Shown here: one piece after another, positions 1 through 9,700 of the stretch | Position numbering within the stretch: position 1 is the first letter of the stretch | Layout: every line of letters starts with the position of its first letter | Assembly: GCA_029339195.1 (NCBI GenBank) | Contig: JAPTJF010000417.1 | Coordinates: forward strand, 1-55,775 | Source: Micractinium sp. NFX-FRZ | Taxonomy: Eukaryota; Chlorophyta; Trebouxiophyceae; Chlorellales; Chlorellaceae | Length of the DNA: 55,775 nt | Direction: 5' to 3' | Translations under genes and position numbers: made by a program | Notes under the pieces: model-generated | Databases searched by the model: none | Told to the model about the DNA's origin: nothing | The model's input: the letters and a program-made list of their open reading frames with translations, nothing else

Positions 1-1222
1 CTTCCGATTCCGATAATCCTGCTTTCGCCGCCGCCTTGAACCGGGTAAATTCACCCACGGGTGGACACCCTGGCATACTGCTTAGGCCTTGCCAGTCACA
101 CTGCCCTTGTCACTCCCTGTCGATCCGCTCTTCCTGTTTTCGGCGAGGGCATTGTCTCCTGCGCTCCCATGCGTTGACCTGCGCTGGGGGCGGTGCCACT
201 TAACCCTGGGCATGCAGCTGTCATGGCTGAGGTTGAGCCTTTCGTTGATATTTTGAGGTGGCACCCCGCGAGGCTCCCCCATGCTGGCCCAGGGCAAGAG
301 TGAAGACATGACATTGCATGTTCCAGGGCAGTTGCGGCAAATGATGATCGAGCCAACCACGGCCTGCACTGGTGGGTACAGCACGAACCCAGCAGGGGGC
401 TCATTGCGACGCTGTTCCCTCCTCACTGCCGCGTCACTTGAGTGTTCTCTAAAACAGTACAAGCGGGCAATACATCACAACGCGCGCAGGGCGACTCGAG
501 GCACCCAGCCATGTGCAAGCTTCTGGTGGCAGCGCGAGGGCAAAACAAGCACCCGTGAATGCAGAGGGAGGGTGGGGGAAATGCTACACATTGAGTAGCT
601 AGGCGGGGGAATGCTACAAAATTGAGTAGCAACGAGCAAGCCTCCCTGTGGGGGCACAGAAACGCCGGCCAGTCTGGCGACGGCATGCGGGGCTGGGCAG
701 GTGCGGGGTGGGTGGGTGTACAGAGTGAGCAGGGCAGGGGTGCAGGCAGGGTTTGACAGGTGGCGGTGCCATACTGGCGGCGGGCCCAAGGGGGCAGCTC
801 AGAAGGGGCACACGACAGCGGGGTGGCACACATGGTTCGTGGTGGTACAGGACGCTAAGAGAGCAAAGATGGCTAGGTCACTAAAACGCTCATCGCACAG
901 AGGATGACGGGCAGCGGGGGCGCGAGAAAACAACATGCAATGGGCTCGGCCGGCCGCGCACGGTGGCGTGGCCGCGCTGCATTGGCGCACTGCCCTGCAG
1001 CACATCCACGTGTGCGTGGCACACGCATGGGCTGAGTGGGCAGCAGGGGCCGCGGAGCGCATGGGCTGAAGGGGCAGGGGAGCTAGTTCCCTGAGGGGGG
1101 CCCACACCTACCGGTGAGCGCTGCCCTAGGCACCCCCTCAGGGAGGCTCTCAAACAAACGCCTGCCGAGCAGGCCGGGACACTCACGGGACTGGTTCATT
1201 AGTAGGACTGGTTCACTCGCTA
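1..1222. other. Left flank, no gene recognised; includes 3' flank of the BFN gene
   Basis: I see no exon here that I can connect to a protein family. Open frames on both strands are low-complexity and lack conserved motifs. A short imperfect tandem pair of about 26 bp lies at 574-599 and 605-630 (both contain GCTACA and TTGAGTAGC). The right end must hold the 3' untranslated region of the minus-strand BFN gene, whose stop codon is at 1223-1225. No TGTAA-type polyadenylation signal was found for it. Confidence 0.5.
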
Positions 1223-4206
1223 TTAGTAGAACTGCCCCCCGCCGGAGGCGCCGCCCCTGCCGCCTTCGTCTCGCTGCCGCTGCGCGTGCTGCTCCTCCTC
1301 CTGCTCGTGCCGCGAGATGGCGGCGTACAGCTGGCGCTCGCACCGCTCCGCCTCCTCCTCGTCCCCCTGCTGCCGCGCCCGCAGGCTGCTCAGGTGCAGG
1401 CGCATGAAGGGGTGGTCCCTGCGGGGCACAGCACAGGCACAGCACAGGCACAGCATGAAGGGGTGGTCCCTGCGGGGCACAGCACAGGCGCAGCACAGGC
1501 ACAGCATGAAGGGGGGGTCCCTGCGGGGCACAGCGGGCGCAGCACAGGCACAGCATGAACGCCCCCGGCTGATGCGCGCGGCAGCACAGCCCTCGGCCTT
1601 CAGGGCCACCCGCCTGCCCTCAGCAAGCCCAGACCAGCTAGCGCCCGCACACCAGCACAGGCAGATCTAGAAGGCCCCCACTGATGCGTGCAGCGGCCGC
1701 AAAGCCCTCGTCCTTCAGGGCCATCCACCCGCCCTTAGCACGCCCAGCCACATACACCCCAGCGCAGGCACCCGGCACCAGTGCAGGCACCAGCGCAGGC
1801 AGAAGGCCCCCACCTGATGCGTGCCGCGGCCGCATAGTCCTCGTCCTTCAGGGCCATCCACCCGCCCTTAGCACGCCCAGCCACATACACCCCAGCGCAG
1901 GCACCCGGCACCAGTGCAGGCACCAGCGCAGGCAGAAGGCCCCCACCTGATGCGTGCCGCGGCCGCATAGTCCTCGTCCTTCAGCGCCACCCGCATCTCC
2001 ATCTTCAGGCGCTTGAGGGGCTCCGGGTCGGCGGCCCTGCAGGGGTTGAACATTGTCTAGAAACGTAGCTGAGCTTGCGGAGGCAGCAAACTCTTCAGGC
2101 CGCTTGAGGGTCGGCGGGTCAGCAGGCCTGCAGGTATTTGAACGGTACCTTGAGACCAGAGCAAAACGTGGCTTCAGGAGCCAGCAAATTTGAATTCTCA
2201 GGGACTTTCGGCGTGCTCCGGGGCCGGCTGGCCTGCAGTTCCGGGCCTGCAGGTGGCAACAGCCGCATCTTTGAGAGGTGGAGAGGCTCTGGAGCGGCGG
2301 GCATGCAGTGGGGGCCTCATCACGTATCATGCAACTGATTAAGCTGCACATTCGGGGCGGGTTCTGACGTCCACTAAGCCAGCCAGGCAGCCAGCCAGCC
2401 GGCCAGCAGGCGAAAGGTGCGGCGGCTTGCATGCGCAGGCAAGCGGGCGTGCAGGCAGGGTGGCAGGGGCAGGGTGCCAGGCTGTCCCCTTTGGCAGCAC
2501 CCAGCAGGCCAGCACGCATGGGGGGTCAAGCGGGCAAACAGGCATTGCGGCTCAGGCGGGAGCATACAGAGGGGCCCAGATAAGATGGGCAAGGTGCGCG
2601 CAGGGGGGGCGGGCCCTGCACACGCACCTGGGGGTGGTCATGATGGCTTGAGGGGTGAGCTCAGAGGGGTTGCCGCCCGCCATGTCAGCATCCATCTGCC
2701 CCGCCAGCCTCACCATCTCCTGGGGGGGCAGGCCCGGTGAGAAAACCGGTGGCTGTCGGCAAAACTGAGGCGGCAGGATGTCGAATGGCAGGCACGGCTG
2801 TTCAACAACAACAACACGGCACGGGTTTTTTGTGTGTGTGCGCGCTGGCCACCAACCACGACTCGCGCCCAGGCACAACAGCTCACAACAAACATCTGCC
2901 CCAGCAGCTTGTTGTATCGCCGACCCTCGCCTGCCCATGCACCCACCTGCACCTTGTCCCTCAGCTGCGCCTCCATCTCGCGCTGCCGCCCGACAGCCAC
3001 CACAACCCGCACCCAAGCAACACCGCCACAAACCATGCCGTATCAAGCAGCTTGTTGGCTTGTACTGCCCACCCTTGTCTGCCAGCCCCAGCATACTGTG
3101 TACTGCCCACCCTCGCCCACCCCAGCCGCCCACCTGCGTCTTGTCACGCAGCTGCGCCTCCGCCTCGCGCTGCTGCTCCGCAGACCTCTGGATCTCCTTG
3201 AGCAGCATGGCGCTGTCCTCCCACACATCCCGGTGGATGAAGATGGGGGCCTTGGACTGCAGGGCGGGGTGGGAGGGCGGTGGAAGGAGGTAAGGGAGCA
3301 GGCAGGGGCAGTGGGCGACGGTGGGGCCTTAGACCTGGCAGGGGCCTTAGACTGCAGTGGCGGGCCGAGGGGCAGGGGCAGTGGATGAGGTAGAGGCCTC
3401 AGCTGCAGTGGAGGGTGGAGGGAGCAGGCAGGCGGGCGGGCAGGGGCGGCGGATGAGGACGTGGGGGCCTTGGGACTGCAGCGAGGGGGACCCAGGCAGG
3501 CAGCAAGCAGGCGCGGCTCCTCAGCGAAGGCACATGGTGCCGCGCCTCCACAGTCGGTGAATGCCAGGCGTGCCGTGCGTCCAAAGCGGCGGCCTGCTGG
3601 CACAGGCGCACCGCGCCCACACACCTTGAGCGCGAGCCAGCACGCATCCGAGGGGCGGCAGTCGCAGTCCCAGGCCACCACCCCGCTGGCTGGGTCGCCA
3701 AAGAACACTCGGCCCTGCACGGCAGGCGGCACCGGGGGGGTGAGAGGGAGAGGATACAAGTTAGTTGCATGGGCCTGCTCAGGCAGCACCAGGAATGAAA
3801 AGGAGCAAACTTGTTGTATAAACATGGGGAGGGTGGGGGGTTCAGGAACAGCGGCCCGGTAGGTAGCAGGCAGCGCCAGGGTGTGTGTGTGACGATGCAT
3901 GGGTGTGCAAAAGTGGCCCCCCCGATGTGAGGGGCCAGGGGGAGCCTGCCGCACCACTACTCGTATCATGTCGCCCGAGGGGTGGGTACTTCCTCACAAT
4001 CACGCCCACATTATCCACGCATCCACAGAGATGTACGTCCCTGGGCCCACCCGCCATCCTCACAGGCAAGCAAGCCTTCCTTGGGTTCACACCCAGGGGT
4101 GGGTACAATCCCAAGCGTGGTGGGTGCATCCTCACAGGCAAGCAGGCAGGCAGGCAGGCAAGCAAGCACGCAAGCAAGCAAGCACGCAAGCAAGCAAGCA
4201 AGCAAC

Positions 4207-4265
<59 letters not shown>

Positions 4266-5985
4266 GCAGGCAGGCAGGCAAGCAAGCAAGCAAGCAAGCA
4301 GGCAGGCAAGCAAGCAAGCAGCCACTGGGACCACCCAGCCACCCACCACAAAGGTGCTGCCCCGCAGCTCCACCACCGCCACACGCAGCACGGCCCAGGT
4401 GCGCTTGGAGATCTCCTGCCCCCGCTCCAGCACCTGCGGCGCGGGCGTGAAGCAGGCACGCAGCTGGTCTGTGCGTGGCAGGCGGACATTTGGGGGGTGA
4501 AGAGCGCCCGGTTCCCGCTCCGGCACCTCGGGCCCAGACACAGCAAAGTACGGAGTAGGTCGGTGCGTAGGCAGGCATCGTATGGCATGAGCGGGCGCCC
4601 GCCAGCAGCTTTTCTTAGCTGCACACCCGCTTGTTCAAAACGTTGCTACCCTCCCCCTCACACCCTCGCCTGCCTCAAGCAGTCCTTGCTGACTTCCCCT
4701 CACACCCTCACCTGGGTGCACCTGCCACACCAGCTCCTCCCCCCTTGCACTTTCACCTGCCACAGCACCCTACCGTTCTTGCTGCCCCCTTCCTCCCCAC
4801 AGCACCCCTCCGTTCTTGCTGCCACCCCCTCCCCCTCACCCCCCCACCTGCCACAGCAGGTCCAGGCTGAGCGGGCGACCGCCGGCCGCGCCGCTGGGCT
4901 GCCCCTGCGCCAGCTGCGCCACCCCCGCCAGAGTGTCACCCCCCACCGACATCACCAGCGCCCGCTCTGCAGGCGTGCATTGCGAGTGTGGAAACACAGT
5001 GTCAAGTGCGAGTGTGAATACAGTGTAAGCGCAAGTGTGATCAGGAGCTGCCCATCTCAGCGCACGCAGGACGGAAGGGGGCGGGTTGGCGTGTGCGCCT
5101 TGCACAGACAGCAACCACCGCCGCCGGCTCTGAAGTGGCGCTCGACTCATTCGGGTTGAGCCGCAGATATGGTCCTCGCCGACGGAAGACGCTGTATGCA
5201 CAACAGCAACCGTGGTGGCACCCACCTGTGTCCTCCACTCGTTCGCTGCTTGTGATCCTCATCAGGAGGAAGTAGCCCTGCTGCACACCCACGCCCAGCG
5301 GCCCCGACGTCTGCGAGCAGCAGGGGCGGGCGAGGCGCAAGGCAGAGGTGGAGAAGCAGCAGGTAATGAGCAGCAGGAAATGCAGGCGCGCATGCCCCGG
5401 CAAGTGGGGCGGCACTCGCTCTCGAACATTGGTGGGTGCGCAGCGGGGCAGGGCCGGGCGCTGGATGGCTGGCTGGCTCGGTCACAGCAGAAAGGGCAAG
5501 GCCTGACCTGCACCATCTGCAGGCCCACGCGGTAGTCTGCAGGAAGGGGTGGCGGCAGCAAAGCACCAAGAGGGAGGTGTGATCGGGGGGGTGTGTTGGC
5601 ACGCCGTGTCGTCTGAGATGCAGGCGCCGCGGGTGGCAGCACAGCACCCAGCTGGCGCCTCATCCCCGCCCTTGGTGCACTCACAGTCGCGCTCGTCCCA
5701 GGGGTAGGGCTTGTAAGGTGCGCCCGAGGCGGCGGCAACTCGCAGGCCACGCCGCGGCAGCTGCTGCCGGCTGCGCATGGGGCGGAGCCAGGCGGCCCGG
5801 TCGCCGGCGCCCTGAGCGGCAAGGCGCTGGAACCGCCTTGGGGCCGCCCCTGCGCCGCCCGCGCTGGTGGAGGAACAGGCGGCGCTGTGGCTGTGCAGGC
5901 GTGCGAGCAGGAGCAGAGGGGCTGAGGGGCTTGCGGAGCTCGCCCCAGCGCTCGCCCGCAGCAGCGGGTCTGCTGTTCGGAGCAT
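1223..5985 (-). CDS. BFN/DUF151 domain protein with UVR motif (bifunctional nuclease in basal defence, BBD-like), plastid-type N-terminus
   Basis: Exons, 5' to 3': 5985-5685, 5536-5508, 5310-5226, 4966-4848, 4463-4350, 3714-3625, 3256-3134, 2719-2628, 2036-1947, 1418-1223. The frame holds throughout and gives 412 aa. Residues 1-100 are Ala/Ser/Arg-rich with few acids, like a chloroplast transit peptide (inference). Residues about 105-285 match the BFN (DUF151) fold, including CRPSDACWLALK joined across a splice site to SKAPIFIHRDVWEDSAML; plants have LRPSDAINIAV followed by PIQVNKYLAYSDGM. A UVR motif (MRVALKDEDYAAAARIRD) sits near residues 330-350, then a Glu/Gln-rich tail. Plant BBD1/BBD2 have the same BFN-then-UVR order and are reported to have DNase and RNase activity. 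The start is the first ATG before the transit-like segment. EXECUTER and ClpF also carry UVR motifs but do not fit the rest. Introns 7, 9 and probably others contain copies of exon edges. Confidence 0.9.
1406..1556 (-). repeat. 51-bp tandem repeat made of the last BFN acceptor site
   Basis: Three units start at 1406, 1457 and 1508 (51, 51 and 49 bp). On the minus strand each unit contains the 3' splice site of the last BFN intron (GTGCCCCGCAG) plus the first bases of the final exon (GGACCACCCCTTCATG). The exon-proximal copy, with acceptor at 1419-1420, is the one that keeps the frame. The other two are upstream decoys. Confidence 0.9.
1560..2036 (-). repeat. 133-bp tandem copies of the UVR exon and its donor site
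   Basis: The real exon is 2036-1947. Downstream in its intron the exon's 3' half (VALKDEDYAAAARI) and donor recur at a 133-bp step. The 133-bp units 1706-1838 and 1839-1971 are identical base for base. The copy ending near 1814 keeps its GT donor. The copy ending near 1683 reads ATCAGTGGGG and has lost the extra G that forms AG|GT. A fourth, more diverged copy lies at about 1560-1610. Confidence 0.9.
2928..3000 (-). repeat. Donor-side copy of BFN exon 7
   Basis: The exon 7 end at 3134 (EAEQ-type text REAEAQLRDKTQ then GTGGGC) is repeated about 187 bp downstream as REMEAQLRDKVQ followed by GTGGGTGC, with the donor after 2947. A GCAG precedes CGCGAG at 2983, so 2982-2947 would form a 36-nt in-frame cassette exon. 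Confidence 0.75.
4135..4322. repeat. (AAGC)n tetranucleotide microsatellite in BFN intron 5
   Basis: About 188 bp of AAGC/AGGC units occupy the intron immediately after the donor of exon 5 (exon end 4350). The long Lys/Gln/Ala-rich or Leu/Ala/Cys-rich open frames over this stretch are products of the repeat, not genes. Confidence 0.9.
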
Positions 5986-6517
5986 GGAGGTGTCCCTCGT
6001 GTCGCTGGCTGTGAGCAGCTCGCGCGTGCGATCGACAGTACGTGCAGGGTGTCGGGGTTGGTCTCACGTCGGGTCCTTCCCAAACAGCGCGCACTGTGGC
6101 AGCGCAGGCACAGCACCCTTGGTGGGCAGGCTGGCGCAAAGCAGTGAATTATTTGCGTACCGCGAGCATCACATACTGCAGGGCGTTGCGTGCCAGCCCC
6201 GTCGGCTCAAACTAGTGTGCCCGTCACGCTGGCCACCCTCGGCGCCGACTGACCGGCCTGTTGTGGCTTCGTTCCTAGGCAGCACACTGGCTGCGTGTAC
6301 TCAAGCGCTGACAACGGGATCCGCCGTGCCACTGGTACTGTCAAGGCAGCAGCAGCGCAGGCAGCGGCGGCGCCGGCAAGCGGCGGCGCCGGCCGGAAGC
6401 CAACGGGTGGTTGCAAGGTGAGCATGTTGCTGGGCCATAGCAAATCCGCTGTTTGTCGCCCTCTTCATGCCTGATCCACCGCACCCACCCCTGCCCCACG
6501 CAGCCGCAGGTGCCAGC
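5986..6517. promoter_or_regulatory. Shared upstream region of the divergent BFN and FkbM genes
   Basis: The two start codons (5985 on minus, 6518 on plus) are 532 bp apart and point away from each other, so both promoters and 5' untranslated regions must lie here. No convincing TATA box was found. A CCCACGCAG at about 6494-6502 could be an acceptor of a 5'-UTR intron just before the FkbM start. Confidence 0.5.
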
Positions 6518-6739
6518 ATGGCCGGCCTGCGGCCGCGGGTGACGGCCCAAAGCCGTGGCCCGGGGCGTGCACTGATTCTAATGGTAGCTCTCACTTGCCT
6601 GGCGGCTGGCTATTTTCTGGGCAACTCCTCACGATGGGCGGAGGTATCCTCCAGCAGCAGCATTGGCAGCAGCACAGGTGGCAGTAGGGCGATGGGCGTG
6701 GCCAATGGCGGCGCCGGCGTCGAACAGCTGCAGCAGCCG

Positions 6740-6786
<47 letters not shown>

Positions 6787-9700
6787 GCAGCTGCAAGCGC
6801 AGGAGAAGCCACAAGTTCAGGACAAGCCTGACCAGGAGGCAACTTCCAAGCCAGCATCAGCCGGTGACGGCAGCGGCGGCGGCGGCGGCAGCAGCCGCAC
6901 GGCAGCAGCGGGTGTGAAGAGAGTGTGTGATGACAGCTGCGCGGGGCATGCCAGCAACGGGGTGTGCGACGACGGGCGGCCGGGAGTGAACGCGGAGGCG
7001 GGGCCGGCAGACGGCAACAGTATATATGAGGTGCACTGCGACCTGGGCACAGACTGCAGCGACTGCGGGGCGTGGGTGAGTGAACGAGGGGGTGGCTGTG
7101 CGGGGCCAGGGTATAAAGGCAGATGGGTGTGTGGGCGTGTGGATGGAAGGCTTGCAGGCGGTGTGGGGCAGGGCAGGGCAGGGCAGAGGCATGTGGGCGT
7201 GCGCGGGTTAGCGGCATGGGGATCCAGGCATGCGCAGCGGTGAAGGGCATGCTTCTGTTCCTCTTGGCCTCCCATCCGCTCATGCCATGCTCAACATGCA
7301 TGTGCCACGCAGCTTGAGGCGCCGGTCACTGCCAGCACCCAGCTGCTCCACCACTCGCACGCTTCAGTGCACAGCAACACTGGCGCTCCCTCTCATGTTC
7401 ACTTGGCTCGTCAAGCTGACTCACCAATTCATGTGTGTTGGCGCAGTTGCACAACAACACGGATGCCTCTGACAGCTGGCGCCCCATCCAGGAGATACGC
7501 GCCAAGCAGGTGTGGAGTGGGGCGGGTCGGGATGGGCAGGGGGGCTAGGCAGGATTGTGGAGGTGCCGGCGTGTCACTGGTTCCAAGTTAAGCTCTCAGG
7601 AAGGTTGGGCAAATTGAACAGAGAAGAAGCGTCTCAGACGGGTTGCTGCGCGGCGGGGCGGGGCGGAGCAGGGACCCTACCCCCTTTCCAGCACCCTTTC
7701 CGCCCCCCTGCCACCCCGTACTCCCCCCTTCTCACCCACCCACCCCACCCCGCCCCACCTCCGCCTTACCCCGCAGTTTGCCGTGTTTGCCCGCCAAGTG
7801 GCCCACCCCACGGGCTACGTGATGGCATTCACCGACCCCAAGCAGGATGTGGACGTGTCATCAAACATCTTCCACGGGGGGCTGCTGGAGGCGGGGATCA
7901 CCCGGGCCTGGTGAGCGTGTGCAGCGGGAGGGGTGCAAGCAATGTCAACAAGCGGGTAGAAGGGGCGGTGAGGTGTGCCCTTCCATCCTTTTGCGATGGG
8001 AGGCTGCTGGAGGCGGGGATCACCTGGGCCTGGTGAGCGTGTGCGGGGGGAGGGGTGCAAGCAATTTTACTGAGCAGGCAGAAGGGGCGGCGAGGTGTGC
8101 CCCCCCATGCTTTCGGGATGGGGGGCTGCTGGAGGAGAGGAGGGGATCACCTGGGCCTGGTGATTTGTTGGCCTGGGGTTGTGGCGGGTAGTGCACACGA
8201 TTTCAACACACTGGGGACAGGCAAGGGGAGTGCGGGTGCCACGCTTGCGCATGGTGTGTTCATACAGTGCAGAGTCATGAGTGCATGTGTGGGAATTCTG
8301 AATGATGCAATATGTGGGTGTCAGATGGACTCTTTAGTTTTTCTACGTCGCAGGGGCATGCTCCGAACCCGCCCCACACAATCATCCAACCCTCACCCCT
8401 GCTTGCTCCCCACTACTTCCCCGCAGGCACTACATCCTCAAGGAGGGCTGCCGGGGCCCCAACGGCGAGCAGCGCCTGGTGGCCGACGTGGGAGGCAACG
8501 TGAGGCCCCTGCAGGAGGGGGGGAGGGCCGGGGGCGGTGGTTCAGGCCTTGTCCTTGGCTTGGGAGGTGGTATGTGGTGCGGTACAAGATCAGCTTGCTG
8601 CCCCTGTTGGCATTCATTCCATGCTGCCCGCTGCCTCCTTACCTCCCTCCGCTCTCTCTCCTGCTGCCCCGCCCCTACTTACTTGCTTGCCCTTGACCGC
8701 ACCTCCCCTCTTCCCCCTCCCCACCCTACCCCACCCCGTCCCGCCCCCCAGTTTGGCTACTACTCCCTGCTGTCCGCCTCCATGGGCTGCCGCGTGGTGG
8801 CGTGGGAGCCGGTGCCCTACTTTGCCGCCTACTTCAAGTACGGCCTGCTGAGGAACAACCTGACGCACGCTGTGGAGGTGAGAGCGGGGGCGGCTGGCTG
8901 GGAGGTGTCTCACTGGCTATCTCAGGTATCTCAGACCCCAAGCCACCCTGGCGCTTCCATTGCCATTGCTGCCCCCCTCTGCTGCACTGTGTGTTGCCCA
9001 CCCGACAATGCTGCACACGCACCGGCCGCTTGCTGGCTTCCTGTGCTGCCGCCTCAACCTCTCCTCCCCCCTGCACCCACCCTTGCATTCATGTCCCCAG
9101 CTGCGTGAGAAGATTGTGAGCAACAGCAGCGGGGCGGAGCTGACAATCGTGGTGCCCAACCGGGGCATCTGGGGCACCGCCGGCATTGGCGGGAAGAACA
9201 TTGATGGGTGAGGGTGCGGCAGCATGGGGGGGCAGGGGGCAGCGGTGGGGTGGGGCGCGGCGCACAGGACAGGGCGACGCGCCGGGCAGCGCCTGGCCCT
9301 GCCCGCAAGGGGGTGCCACACCCAGCCTTGACTCGTACACAGTGTTGATTACATGTATTCATGTTGCGCACCAGCACTTCCCACTGCCAGCGAGACAATA
9401 CGACCACATCAAGCGAGACATGGAGCCTCAGCAACGCCCACTGCACTCGTCCCTTGCTTCACCTGCACTTTTTGCTTCATTGCGTGTGCTTGCGCCCCCC
9501 TGCAGCGCCATTGCCAACGAGGGCGACTACGACCACATCAGGCGGGATGTGGAGCGAGTGGATGAGGTCATCAAGGAGGATGTGCTCATCATGAAGGTGG
9601 GGCGGTGACGTGGCGGGGGTGACGTGGCGGTGGCGCTGGCAGGGCGGGGCTGGGTGCAGGGTGGGAGGCACGGGAGGCGTCCTTGTTCTGTAGCAGTGGG

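Noticed and set aside
1406..1556. CRISPR-like array
   Set aside because: The repeats are directly joined without unique spacers, the units contain splice sites, and the setting is a eukaryotic intron.
2552..3226. Single long exon covering BFN exons 7 and 8
   Set aside because: It would include about 400 bp of intron with duplicated donor text. Consensus donors and acceptors in phase remove it.
3885..5159. 424-residue plus-strand open frame
   Set aside because: It runs antisense over BFN exons and the AAGC repeat and codes low-complexity Lys/Gln/Ala; it is a shadow of the repeat.
1223..5985. EXECUTER or ClpF identity for the UVR-containing gene
   Set aside because: Neither family has the CRPSDA...PIFIH block; no YccV-like domain is present. 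BFN/DUF151 fits the order and motifs.
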